Source of the DNA: Cladosporium sp. IMV 00045
Taxonomy: Eukaryota; Ascomycota; Dothideomycetes; Cladosporiales; Cladosporiaceae
DNA: 15,652 bases
Assembly (NCBI GenBank): GCA_001931905.2
Contig: MSJI02000392.1
Coordinates: 1-15,652, forward strand
Reading direction: 5' to 3'
The stretch's first letter is position 1. Every line of letters starts with the position of its first letter. This document shows positions 1 to 8,516 of the stretch, piece by piece. The position numbers and the translations under genes are program-made. The notes beneath the pieces are model-generated. The model saw nothing but the letters and a program-made list of their open reading frames with translations, did no database searches and had not been told where the DNA came from.

Positions 1-403
1 GGGGGGGGGTTTGGAAAGGAAATGGAAGGTTTGTGGTCTGGAGATAGTACGAAGTTATGAATGTTTTTTTTCTTGTTGTTTTCTCGGATATTTCTCTTGG
101 GTAGTAGTAGCTCTATCGTCCAAAAGGTGAAGTGTAATAAGCGTTTGTCCTGCTCCGCCGAAGTGAAAGTACCCATAGCGAAGTCCAAGTGGTAGAAAAC
201 GCTCCAAAACCTTTCGCCAGAAATGCCAATGCCCATGCCCGCTGTAACGCTCAAAAAACCACGAAAATCGAAAAAAAGAAAAAAAATAAAATAAGAAGAG
301 ACCCAAAGATTGGTGGTAACAAGAACGAAAGCTCCCTCTTCACGAATGGAACAATCAAAGAAAACATGCGGTCCTCCGCCACCAAAGAAGAATCTCCCCC
401 AGC
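1..403. other. 3' flank of the PAQR gene; no gene seen
   Basis: This stretch lies downstream of the stop codon of the PAQR gene on the minus strand. It begins with a run of nine G. At about 250-300 the plus strand is very A-rich, so the minus-strand transcript would carry a U-rich run, a plausible 3'-end-formation element of the PAQR mRNA. Two short ORFs (55-306 minus, 189-410 plus) are low-complexity and resemble no family I know. I see no RNA gene here. Confidence 0.6.
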
Positions 404-1927
404 TCAATAAGCCGAACAACCCCCCTCCTCGGCCCTCCTAAAAGCCTCGCGGAAGAAAGCCTGCATGGCAGTGTAATGGAACAAAATCCCCCCCAGCACG
501 GCAAAATGCCAAATATTATGGCTGCCGCCCACATAGTCAAACGCACCGGGCATCCAGCGTTCGGGGACTTTAGCGGCGTACAAAATCGCGCCGCTGAAAT
601 ACACCAGCATGGACTTGGAAATCGGAGCGTAGAAATACGTGACTTCGTCCCAGCCGCGCTCGAGCGTCAGCTGCAGCACGGGGATGAAGCCCGTCAGCGC
701 CAGGGTGACGTAGAAAGCGACGCGCATCCAGGCCAGGTCGCTGCGGTTGAAGAGCGGGTGCCAGGGCAGGATGGAGCCGGAGATGCCCAGCAGGAAAGTG
801 AGGGACATGTAGGTCCAGCGGGAGGCGGGCTCGCAGTAGAAAGCGGTGTATTCCGTCGTCATGATGGAGGCGGCGACGAGGAAGGAGATGCCCGTGTAGT
901 CGACGCAGGCGAAGCGTTCGAGTAAAGTCTGGTTGCTGATGGCGTTCATCGTGTGCCAGAGCGTGCTGCATACGAGGCACTTGCAGGCGGCGAAGAAGAA
1001 GCAGCCCGCGATGAAGATGTCGAATTTCGTCGCGTTGGCGAAGGCGGGCGAGATGGGGTAGAAGTAGAAGGCGATGGCGAGGACGATGATGAGGCCGATG
1101 GCGTGCGACCAGATGTTCACCGTTTCGTTGGAGAAGGTCGTGAAGCACGATTGTACGCATTCCAGCTTGTTCTCGGAGAAGCGGTAGCCGCGGAGGATGT
1201 GAGGGTTGACACGCCAGGGTTCGGGGAGAGTTTCGTAGGTGATGAGGCCTTGGGTGCGGGCCAGGGTGACTGCTTCTTCGATTCGGAGTCTCAATGCTTC
1301 CTTCGCTCGTCGGGCAGCGTCGGCGCCCTCGTTCATGATGTCCGCAGCCTTGTGCGAGGCATTGTCCATGGTGGCCTTGCCGTAGGCCTTGCCCGTGTCC
1401 AGCATGTCGTGGGCCGTCGCCACGAGGCCGGCTTTGCGAAGATCAAATGCCCTCTTCTCGAAATCGGTGAGCAGGCCATCCGCCAACTTGACACCCTCCT
1501 TGACTTTCCCCTCCAACGTCTCTTTCCGGGCCAATGCCCCTCTGTATCTCGATTCCATGGTGTCGACCAGAACCTTCGCCCTCCTCCGGCCGGCGTCTAT
1601 GATGTCGTCGCCGACATGGGTGCAGCTGTCGTGCACGGTGTGGAGGGTGTGGTAGGCGGCTTTCATGCCCTCGTCGATCTTCAAGTGGCCGTAAGTCTCT
1701 ATCATCTCGAGCCGGCGGCCGAGATCGGCGAGGAAGCGGTCGAGCAAGTCTTGGACATTTTCGCGGTCGGTGCTCCAGCTGCGAGGCTGGTACGAGGAGT
1801 GCCTCCGCCTTTTGCGTGCTCGGTCTGTGTCGGTGGTGAGGTGTAGGCCTGAGGTAGCGCCGATGGTGGGTTCCTCGCGGCTTTCGGTTATGACCGAGGT
1901 GGTGCAGACGGAGCTGCTGTAGGACAT
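404..1927 (-). CDS. PAQR/haemolysin-III family membrane protein (Izh3/ADIPOR-like) with a long N-terminal domain
   Basis: This single ORF of 507 residues has two parts. Residues 1-235 are soluble: a Ser/Arg-rich start, then about 150 residues of Ala/Lys/Glu-rich helix-forming sequence. Residues 240-497 carry the PAQR core of about seven hydrophobic helices, opening with NETVNIWSHAIG (267-278). The metal-site residues of the family are all present: H325 in CSTLWHT, D343 in CVDYTGIS, and H470 and H474 in GGSHNIWH. In this family they hold a zinc ion in the membrane, and crystal structures of human ADIPOR show ceramidase-type chemistry. Yeast Izh proteins are linked to zinc and sterol/lipid balance, and Izh3 also has a long N-terminus, so an Izh3-like role is my inference. 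The start has G at -3 (minus strand). The protein ends soon after the last helix with a short charged tail. No intron is needed. The gene is divergent from the THOC5-like gene. Confidence 0.93.
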   Translation of the reverse strand: MSYSSSVCTTSVITESREEPTIGATSGLHLTTDTDRARKRRRHSSYQPRSWSTDRENVQDLLDRFLADLGRRLEMIETYGHLKIDEGMKAAYHTLHTVHDSCTHVGDDIIDAGRRRAKVLVDTMESRYRGALARKETLEGKVKEGVKLADGLLTDFEKRAFDLRKAGLVATAHDMLDTGKAYGKATMDNASHKAADIMNEGADAARRAKEALRLRIEEAVTLARTQGLITYETLPEPWRVNPHILRGYRFSENKLECVQSCFTTFSNETVNIWSHAIGLIIVLAIAFYFYPISPAFANATKFDIFIAGCFFFAACKCLVCSTLWHTMNAISNQTLLERFACVDYTGISFLVAASIMTTEYTAFYCEPASRWTYMSLTFLLGISGSILPWHPLFNRSDLAWMRVAFYVTLALTGFIPVLQLTLERGWDEVTYFYAPISKSMLVYFSGAILYAAKVPERWMPGAFDYVGGSHNIWHFAVLGGILFHYTAMQAFFREAFRRAEEGGCSAY

Positions 1928-1996
1928 GCCGGAGAAAATTTTGGCGGGGATGTCACAGCAGCTGGGGATGTTGAGGGAAAGATATCAGAGTGGCGA

Positions 1997-2008
1997 TTAG
2001 AAAGGCAT
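1997..2008 (-). promoter_or_regulatory. Candidate upstream ORF (M-P-F-stop) in the PAQR leader
   Basis: On the minus strand ATG CCT TTC TAA lies 69 bases before the PAQR start codon. It is the only upstream ATG between the PAQR start and position 2314. A further candidate at 2288-2317 encodes nine codons and a stop. The pyrimidine-rich tract at about 2110-2275 (minus strand) suggests transcription starts just downstream of it. In that case the three-codon uORF would be in the mRNA and the farther one probably would not. The transcription start is inferred. Confidence 0.35.
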
Positions 2009-2580
2009 GCAAGTAGTGGGTGACGGTTGTGCAGGTGTTGGTTTGAACGGAATTGGCAGATTCTAGAAGGCGAGTCGCTGCAGGTGAAGGAATGGCGAGG
2101 GACGGCGAGTGTGAGAGTGGAAGAATGAGAGAGAGTGAGGAGGAAGTGTAGGGGAGAGGGGGAGAGTGAGGAGAGGTTGCAGAGAGAGACGGTATGAATC
2201 AGTGGCAGCAGCAGACAGAGAGAGGCCAAGGACAAGGACAAGAGTTGACGCCGGAGATAGAGAGAGAGAGAGATAGATGAAAGTCGGCTACACAGCAGCG
2301 AGGCTCGGAAAGTACATACTAAGAGAAGTAGACTAACCACTACAGAACTGACTAACTAGCAACACCCGGGCCAGGGCAAATGAGCGAGGCGAATGCGGGC
2401 AGGTGGATGAAGAAGAGGCTTGGAAGAAGTGTAGAGCGGGCATACAGCCAGTCACAGTGACAGACGATGAGTGGGGTTCAATAGTTCGCCCATCGAAAAA
2501 TGAGAAAAAAGCCGCCAACCGAAGGGAACGACGTGGGACACATGCAGAACATGCAGCCGGTAAGTCAGCCCTGCGCTCAG

Positions 2581-2595
2581 ATGATGATGATGATG
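2581..2595 (+). repeat. (ATG)5 trinucleotide repeat
   Basis: Five perfect ATG triplets are followed by GAT and TGA, so the plus strand reads as a six-codon ORF, M-M-M-M-M-D-stop (2581-2601). It lies about 280 bases before the THOC5-like start and just downstream of the GTAAGT sequence at 2560. Confidence 0.8.
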
Positions 2596-2881
2596 GATTG
2601 ACGAGCCAACCGGGAGAAAAAGCGATCCATTCACATCTCCTCTCACCCTGCCCAGCCCCGACTTTTCCCGCGAGTCAGAATTGCAGTGCCTACCTATAGA
2701 CTTCCTTCTCGTCTCAGGTCCCAAGGGAACCTTCACTTACATTTCCTCATCGGGCTAGTCTCCCGAGTCGCTTAATCGCTTTCTCCACGCCTGGCCTACA
2801 GCAGTGCAAGCAGCATCTACTCCAATCGCATCTGAGCAGCAACACCCAAACAACACAACCACCACCACCGCATCCCCCAAA

Positions 2882-3701
2882 ATGACACCCCCCAACGCCC
2901 TCGTAACCGACCCCTCCCTCCAATCCGTCCTCACCGCCGCCTCCCAAGCCCGCACCCAATCCCTCGCCATCCTTGACTTCCTCTCCACCCACCACGACAC
3001 AGCACCGAGCTCCAACACCTCCTCAAGCTCACAACAAGAACAACAACTCACCCTCTCCACCCACCAAAAACTCCTCACCACTCACCTCGCGCACCTGCGC
3101 AACCTCAACCGCCGCGCCGTCCTCAGCGTGCGCGCCACCAAGCACGAAACCGGCGAGGCGAGGCAGGAAATCGACGCGCTGCACCTGCAGTTGCAGAACT
3201 TGTACTATGAGCAGAGGCATTTGAGGGGCGAGATTGCTGGGTGTGAGGGATATGAGTGAGTGTTCTTATCTTTTAAAACATATCCTGTATTCTGCTGGCT
3301 GGCTGGCTTGCGCGCGCAGCAGAGAAGAATTGGAAATACTGACAATGTTTGCTCAAACCAGCCACATCTACACCACCCTCCCCCTCACCAGCCCGGAAGA
3401 ATATCTCGCCTCCCACCCTGAACACTCTCCCGACGAACTCAGCGAGCACGACCTGACCATCCTGCGGATCCAAGACGAGCACGCCGCTCGCCAGGCTCTG
3501 GAAGAGCAGAGACAGACTCTGCAGAAGCGCAAAGAGGCGCTGGTGAAAGAGACGAATGCGAAGAAGGAGGAGTTGGGGAAATTGGACGCCGAGGTGGAGA
3601 AGTGGGTTGCGGGCGAGGGGGCGGTGAGGAAGGTGTTTGAGGCGAGGGAGAAGAAGATGGGCAAGAGTGGAGAGAAGAAGGGGATTGCGGCGGCGAGTTG
3701 A
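2882..3701 (+). CDS. THOC5: THOC5-like (Fms-interacting protein family) THO complex subunit, two exons
   Basis: The exons are 2882-3255 and 3362-3701, giving 237 residues. THOC5 belongs to the THO/TREX complex, which couples transcription to mRNA packaging and export in the nucleus. Residues 102-114 (LQLQNLYYEQRHL) and the block around E117-C121 match the family pattern. The splice join gives YDHIYTTLPL followed by PEEYL and HPEHS, which fits the fungal family pattern of Y-D-H-x-Y, Leu-Pro, then E-E-[FY]-L. After that comes a Lys/Glu/Gln-rich coiled coil (about 150-220). The start is the first in-frame ATG, with AAA just before it; an in-frame GTG at 2804 was not used. The protein is short compared with the roughly 680-residue human THOC5, but compact forms occur in fungi. 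The stop codon lies 147 bases from that of the convergent Erd1-like gene. Confidence 0.88.
3256..3361 (+). other. Intron of the THOC5-like gene
   Basis: The donor is GTGAGT at 3256-3261. A CTGAC branch-point match lies at 3339-3343, followed 18 bases later by the acceptor CAG ending at 3361. The intron is 106 bases, with an in-frame stop immediately after the donor. Joining codon GA|C restores the Y-D-H-I-Y block. Earlier CAG acceptors at 3319 and 3322 keep the frame but lie upstream of the branch point and would insert 13-14 residues into a conserved block. Confidence 0.82.
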
Positions 3702-3848
3702 GGTGTTGTGTTGTGGTGGATGAAATTGATGCCTTTCTTCTCATACTTTCTGAGTTGAGGAGAAGCACATGTTTGGATATCTATACACGAAGACTACAAC
3801 GACGAACGACCGCGCGACGGCCAAAAACTCCCAGGCCTCACCGACGAC
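3702..3848. other. Convergent gap between the THOC5-like and Erd1-like genes
   Basis: Only 147 bases separate two stop codons facing each other, so the 3' UTRs very probably overlap. I see no strong terminator-like hairpin or other gene here. Confidence 0.6.
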
Positions 3849-5267
3849 TCAATCATCATCAATCTTCGCATGCGGCCCACCATTCTCGACCAAAACCAAC
3901 GGCACGCTATCCAAATCCGCCACGCCCCTCTGCCTCACCCACTCCGTCTCAACCCTCAAGAAAACCCACATCCACCGGCGCAGAATCTCCAACAACTCCA
4001 GCGCAAAAACGCCCGCCTCGAGATCATTCACGTGGTACAAATGCACGCTCAACTTGAGACTCCACGTGCACCTCAACAGCAAATCGACCACAATCGCCGC
4101 ATAATAAACCCCATCCGGGCGGAAAATCCTCCCCCTCCGCAACCCCCAAGGCTGATCCGCGGCGTTGCGCTCGCGCGCCGGCGCGAATAGTGTCAGGTCC
4201 CAGTCTTTGCTCACGTCCCAGTAGAAGCTGTAGAGGGAGTTTGTGAAGACGGCCAGCAGCCAGAGTCGCGACAGTCCGGTTTCGCTGGCCCACATGCGTG
4301 AGGGGTCGGAGTCGCGTTTCAGTGCTGAGAGGAGCAGGACGGGGAAGGCGGTGGCGTATTTGAGCGCGTTGAAGAGGTGTTGGAAGCCTGTTTTGCCGTG
4401 CGAGCGCGCGCGCGTGGCTTCGATTAGGCATTGGCGGAGGCGGATTCTAAATGGAAATATCCCAGTCAGCGATCATGTAGACTCCCAAAGACGAAACTCA
4501 AGAACGGAAAGAAAGATGAGCAACGCAGCTCGGCCATTGTCCCTCCAGTTCCCATCTTTCTCCAATCCTGAAAATCTGAACACTCACAAAAACGGCACAG
4601 CAACCAACCCAGGCACAACCCACCCCCCACCACAACTTCTATCCACCCCTCCCCCTCCTCCACTCCCTGCCCTCGCACCCCAAACCTCACACCCCACCAC
4701 CCACAAATCCGCCAACGGCTTCGCATAACTCGTCAACACATCCGCAACAAGCACATCCGCAAACCTCCCCTCCCCCTCTTTCGCCAAACCCCCCAGTCCC
4801 ACCCTCCCCAGCGTTTTGAGAAACCTCCCCCGTCCCCGGCGTGAAAGCTGCGCGCTCGGCACGAGCAGTGTGGAGGGGATGTAGAGGTAGAGGTACAGGA
4901 GGGGGAGGAGGGTTGTGGGGTGGATTGCGTGGACGCAGAGGAGGAAGAGGAGCGGGAGGAGGAGTGTGAGGGTTAGGCGGTTGGTTGTGAGGGTTGGGTT
5001 GGGCGAGGGGGGGTGGGTGAGGAGGTGCGGGACGTCGATGCTGTGCGTGCTGAGGTGGCGGAGGTTGAGGGTGTAGAGGTGGAATCCTGTGGGTGGGTTA
5101 GTGGGTGGTTTGGGTTTGGAATGACGGTTTGGGATAGGATGGGTTTGGTTTGGTTGGATTCGCTTACCGAGTACTATGAGCGTTGCGACGCGGTAGGGGA
5201 GAGGGAGGAAGCGGTCGAGGAATTGCTCGGTCGGGGAGAGGGTTGTTTCTTGCACGTCGGATTCCAT
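3849..5267 (-). CDS. ERD1: Erd1-like EXS-domain membrane protein, three exons
   Basis: The exons on the minus strand are 5267-5168, 5086-4588 and 4446-3849, giving 398 residues (yeast Erd1 has 362). Erd1 acts in the Golgi membrane; it is needed for retention of luminal ER proteins and Golgi glycosyltransferases and has been tied to phosphate recycling. Visible family marks are LPLPYRVATLIVLG in exon 1; FADVLVADVLTSY (142-154); DRSCGGG (182-188); IRLRQCLIE from 201; YWDVSKDWDL (275-284), the EXS hallmark; and LLEILRRWMWVFLRVE near 351-366. There is no SPX domain, which separates it from Syg1/XPR1 phosphate exporters. Several hydrophobic segments indicate a multi-pass protein. The start has A at -3 and G at +4. 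The C-terminus ends in an acidic IDDD. The segment 167-180 is Gly-rich and looks less conserved. Confidence 0.9.
4447..4587 (-). other. Intron 2 of the Erd1-like gene
   Basis: On the minus strand the donor is GTGAGT (4587-4582) and the acceptor is TTTAG ending at 4447. A GCTGAC branch-point match lies about 22 bases before the acceptor. The intron is 141 bases. Splicing joins TT|A (Leu) so that P-F-L runs straight into I-R-L-R-Q-C, the expected EXS block. Without splicing the frame stops immediately after the donor. Confidence 0.85.
5087..5167 (-). other. Intron 1 of the Erd1-like gene
   Basis: On the minus strand the donor is GTAAGC, a CACTAAC branch point lies close to the end, and the acceptor is CACAG. 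The intron is 81 bases, a multiple of three with no stop in frame, so an unspliced mRNA would encode 27 extra Pro/Lys/Asn-rich residues. The splice signals and the Pro/Asn-rich character argue that it is removed. Confidence 0.82.
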
Positions 5268-5744
5268 TGTGTTGTGTGTATTGTGCGCGGGTGAAGGGGT
5301 GTCGTTGGTGTTGGTGTTCTTGGTGAAAGTCGCATTGGGGGAAAGTCGGGGAGAGATTCCAAAGTCGCGTGTCTACGTAAGGCAAAGCCAGGCAGCCCGA
5401 CATGGGTAGGGCAGGTAAGGGTCCAACCACGGAGATTCGGCATTGAGATGGGCACACTGGTTACAAATGTATTGGCACATCACAATGGGGTATTGAAGAA
5501 AATCAGGAGTTTGCATATGCAAGTTATTATTCATTTGTCCTCTCCTCTCTCATCTGGTTATTGTTGTTGTAGGGTGGGTATCACTCAAAGCCTTCCGTCC
5601 TTCCTTCCAAATCCCCTCTATGCCCCCATCATCATCCTACAGAAAATCCTCCATGTGGTATATCAATCATCCTCGTGCTCGATGTCATAATTATTAGAAG
5701 TAAGAAAAAGAAAAAAGAAAACAATGCTCAAAAATGAACAAGCC
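5268..5744. promoter_or_regulatory. Erd1-like gene leader/promoter and 3' flank of the histidine kinase gene
   Basis: Both flanking genes run on the minus strand, with the kinase upstream. Just after the kinase stop, 5694-5722 is A-rich on the plus strand, so the kinase mRNA would have a U-rich 3' UTR. In the Erd1-like leader two minus-strand ATGs, at 5403 and 5335, open frames that run past the main start and end near 5164-5174 out of frame. Both have C at -3, a weak context. If the transcript reaches that far they would reduce initiation. No separate gene is seen. Confidence 0.5.
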
Positions 5745-8516
5745 CTACACCTGACCGCGCGTCGTGCAATACTCAGTGATCAAACGCTGCAAATCCATGA
5801 GTTTGTACGGCTTGGTCATGAAGCCCTTCATGCCCACTCTGGCCGCCCTCTCCAGCGCGCCGTCCGTCACGTCCGCAGTGACGGCCAGCACGGTGGGACC
5901 ATCATGGTGATTCGACAATCCGCTCCTCTTGACGCGAGGCATGTTCAAAATCCGCTCCGTCGCCTCGTAGCCGTCCATGAGCGGCATCCACAGGTCCATG
6001 AGGACGACGTCGATTTTGTCGCGGGCGAGTGACATTTGCCTCACGGCCTCGGCGCCGTCGTGTGCTTCGAAGATGGTGCGGTAGCCGAATTTCGAGAGCA
6101 TGCTGACGAGCAGCTTGCGGTTGATTTTGTTGTCTTCGGCGACGAGGAAGTTGAGCGGGTACTTGGCGGCCAGGTTGCAGTCGATTTCCGGGTTGGAGAC
6201 GGATTTGCGCATGCGAGGGCGGTGGCGTTTCTTGGTCGCCGTCTCGTGGGGCGTGTAGGGCGGTGAGACGGAGCGCATTTCGTGCATGGGCACTTGCAGC
6301 GCCACTGGGTAAGTCTTGGGAGAGGGTGTCGAAGATGGCGAGGAGTTGACGAGAGTGGCGCAGCCGGTCGAGTCTTCGGATACAATCTGTTGGAGAGCGT
6401 TGAATGTTCTCCATGGGCTGCTGGTTCGTGGTGGTGGCAAGACGGGAGTTCCGGGGACATCGGCGTTGGCCAGGTTGGCACGACGAGGGAGAGGCGATCC
6501 GAAGGGGGAGACCGGACGGCTGACAATGTCGCCTGGGTTCAGAGGGATCCTGATCTCAAATTCGCTGCCGTGGTTCTGTTTTCCCGTGTCTGCGCGAATG
6601 CACATGAGATCGCCACCCAATTTCCTCGCAATTCCCTTAGCAACCATCAAACCCAGGCCCAGTCCCTCGCTCGACCTCGTGAGCGAACCATTTTGCTGAG
6701 AAAAAGCCTTGAAAAGCTTCGGAAGGAAAGCCGCTGGTATGCCGGGACCGTTGTCGGTCACTCTGATCGAGACGTACTTTCCCCTCGAGCTCATCTTCGC
6801 GTAGAGTCCTACGCGTCCATCCTGTTGGTCTGTAAATTTAATGGCGTTCAAGAATACGCAAGAAACCAGTTTGCTCAGATCCTTCTCGTCGACAAACATC
6901 GTTTCCGGCAGGCTGGGATCGACGTCCCACTCGATGATCTTCCTGCTCGCCGTCCCATCCGAGCCTCTGGTGCGGACTTCGATGATCTCGCCAAAATCCG
7001 TCTCTTGTGCCATTGCAGAATCGGGTCTTCCACCCAATTTCAGTCCTTCGTTAATCACATACTGCAAAACCTCGCGAATATGCGCGTGTCGCAGACCAGG
7101 CGCCACGACTCTACTAGGGTTTCCCACAATTTCCTGCACAGCCTGATACGCGGGTCCAGCATCCGGTTGCTCGCTGGCCTGCACTTCCTCGGCCTCGTGT
7201 ACGCCTTCCTGCATTTCTCGGCTGGGTTCCGCGCACCGTGTCCAGACTGAAGCTGCATCGTCTATTCTTGCTGCCTTCGGTTGGCTTGCATTACTGGCGT
7301 GTCGTGATTCCTCTCTTCTTCGCTTATTCGGCCTAGCTAGAGGCAAATTACTGCCGGCGACGAGAATCTCGGGCCTCCTCTCCTGTGAGAAGATAGATAT
7401 AGGGGAATCAAGTTCGACCAGGTCGTCAGCTTCGAGATTCGGGTTTGGAGGAGCGTCAGGAACGCTCATGTCCATGTCATAAGCGTGCACTACATTATCG
7501 GCAGCTTCCACGGCTCTTCTTGAGCTGTCTTGCACGACTTCAATGTTCTCCTGCAGGTTCGCAAACACCTGGCGAAGATGGGGATCAGTCTGCGTTTCTA
7601 CCGATTCACGCACCGTGGCGTACATGACATCCAGCATTCCGACCACGCCTTGCATTGGCGTCCTCAACTCGTGTGATAAGCTTCCAGCATACGGGCGTAA
7701 TGATTGTGCTTTTGTTACAGCATCGTGGGGGATCACTGTGGGCTTCTCGCATGAAGGTGCTGGGCGTACGAAATTTGAGCCTTCTTGTAATCTCTGCACC
7801 ATCATGTCCTCCATGGCGTGCATTATCATCTCAATGAAAGCCCAAGACAATGTCCGCTTAGCCGCGCCGGGCTTCGACCACATAGCTCCAAAATGTGCCA
7901 CGCATTTGCCCTCGATGAACAATGGCACCGCAATATAAGCCTCCGCTGGAAAAGGCATTTCGTTAGGGTTGTCAGTGATGAAATCGTTGAGCCTCTCGGG
8001 GATCAGAAAGACTTTATCGTGTCGCATGTAAGCACAAGGGCATCCGTAGGCGTGGAATTTGGTCTCCTTGACGGTGTGCTTGGAGCCGTCGAGGGTGCAG
8101 TAATGCAGAGCGGCGGCCATCAGACATGAGCCAGTCTCTCCGAGTGGCGGCATTTCCACCGCCGAGTCGTGGTCGTCCACCAACATGCGCTTCATCACGA
8201 AGGTGATTTCCGCGCCCAGCAATGCCGACAGTCCCTCCGTGGCGGCTGACCAGTAGTCATCTGCCGAAAGAGTCCGTAAATGTTGCTTGAGTTGAATTAG
8301 TGATTCGAGGGCGTTGTTTTCGTCCGAGGCGTACAGCCTTCGCAATTCGTCCCGGAAGCCTTGAGATCCTTTTTCCAGGATAGTTTTTGTGCCCGGGCGA
8401 GGGAAGCAGATGTTGCGGCGCTCTGTGGCGGGAACGGCCTGCGCAATTCCAGCACTTGGAGAAGCAGCAAAGTCGTGCATGTCGCCGGCGGGCAGTGATT
8501 CGGGTGAGGGTTCCAT
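5745..8516 (-). CDS. Hybrid histidine kinase (GAF-like, HisKA, HATPase, receiver)
   Basis: An intron-less ORF of 923 residues. Such kinases autophosphorylate on His, pass phosphate to their own receiver Asp, and then through an HPt protein to response regulators feeding stress MAPK or transcription outputs. Residues 80-245 look like a GAF sensor fold. The HisKA H-box is SLSHELRTPMQG with H282; the second dimer helix covers about 313-350. The ATPase has N557 in LNAIKFT, D588 in TDNGPGIP and the G2 box GLGLGLMVAKG (618-628). The receiver has E794/D795, phospho-acceptor D841 in LMDLWMPLMDG and K902 in TKPY. All catalytic residues are intact. No transmembrane segment or PAS/HAMP domain is seen, so it is probably soluble. 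Linkers at about 355-470 and 660-785 look disordered, and each has a basic cluster. The fungal class is not assigned. The main ATG has C at -3; an in-frame Met13 (ATG at 8480) has G at -3. Confidence 0.95.
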   Translation of the reverse strand: MEPSPESLPAGDMHDFAASPSAGIAQAVPATERRNICFPRPGTKTILEKGSQGFRDELRRLYASDENNALESLIQLKQHLRTLSADDYWSAATEGLSALLGAEITFVMKRMLVDDHDSAVEMPPLGETGSCLMAAALHYCTLDGSKHTVKETKFHAYGCPCAYMRHDKVFLIPERLNDFITDNPNEMPFPAEAYIAVPLFIEGKCVAHFGAMWSKPGAAKRTLSWAFIEMIMHAMEDMMVQRLQEGSNFVRPAPSCEKPTVIPHDAVTKAQSLRPYAGSLSHELRTPMQGVVGMLDVMYATVRESVETQTDPHLRQVFANLQENIEVVQDSSRRAVEAADNVVHAYDMDMSVPDAPPNPNLEADDLVELDSPISIFSQERRPEILVAGSNLPLARPNKRRREESRHASNASQPKAARIDDAASVWTRCAEPSREMQEGVHEAEEVQASEQPDAGPAYQAVQEIVGNPSRVVAPGLRHAHIREVLQYVINEGLKLGGRPDSAMAQETDFGEIIEVRTRGSDGTASRKIIEWDVDPSLPETMFVDEKDLSKLVSCVFLNAIKFTDQQDGRVGLYAKMSSRGKYVSIRVTDNGPGIPAAFLPKLFKAFSQQNGSLTRSSEGLGLGLMVAKGIARKLGGDLMCIRADTGKQNHGSEFEIRIPLNPGDIVSRPVSPFGSPLPRRANLANADVPGTPVLPPPRTSSPWRTFNALQQIVSEDSTGCATLVNSSPSSTPSPKTYPVALQVPMHEMRSVSPPYTPHETATKKRHRPRMRKSVSNPEIDCNLAAKYPLNFLVAEDNKINRKLLVSMLSKFGYRTIFEAHDGAEAVRQMSLARDKIDVVLMDLWMPLMDGYEATERILNMPRVKRSGLSNHHDGPTVLAVTADVTDGALERAARVGMKGFMTKPYKLMDLQRLITEYCTTRGQV

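Larger units (their letters stand above)
1928..2881. promoter_or_regulatory. Divergent promoter region between the PAQR and THOC5-like genes
   Basis: These 954 bases separate two start codons pointing away from each other. The left half is purine-rich on the plus strand (CT-rich on the PAQR coding strand), with a GA run near 2260-2275. CT-rich blocks next to start sites are common in filamentous fungi. The right half holds five tandem ATG triplets at 2581-2595 and an A/C-rich leader running into the THOC5-like start. A consensus donor GTAAGT sits at 2560-2565, and possible acceptors follow at about 2698 and 2800, so a 5' UTR intron of the THOC5-like gene is possible but unproven. I saw no clear TATA box. 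Confidence 0.55.

Noticed and set aside
953..1846. Plus-strand ORF of 297 codons opposite the PAQR gene
   Set aside because: It is antisense to a well-supported gene; its Gly/Val/Glu/Arg-rich composition is what a mirrored GC-rich coding sequence gives, and it has no recognisable domain.
1888..2340. Leu/Ser-rich minus-strand ORF of 150 codons upstream of PAQR, looking like a signal or membrane segment
   Set aside because: It is an artefact of CT-rich promoter DNA, begins with GTG, contains no ATG and overlaps the PAQR start in another frame.
2804..2881. Upstream extension of the THOC5-like protein from 2804
   Set aside because: It begins with GTG, is Thr/Gln/Asn-rich low complexity, and the first true ATG at 2882 has a good context.
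3317..3322. Tandem CAGCAG acceptor (NAGNAG) in the THOC5-like intron
   Set aside because: Both sites keep the frame, but they lie upstream of the CTGAC branch point at 3339-3343 and would insert 13-14 residues into the conserved Y-D-H-x-Y block. The acceptor ending at 3361 restores that block.
6282..7250. Plus-strand ORF of 322 codons opposite the histidine kinase
   Set aside because: It is the antisense shadow of the HATPase and linker coding sequence, with no family signature.
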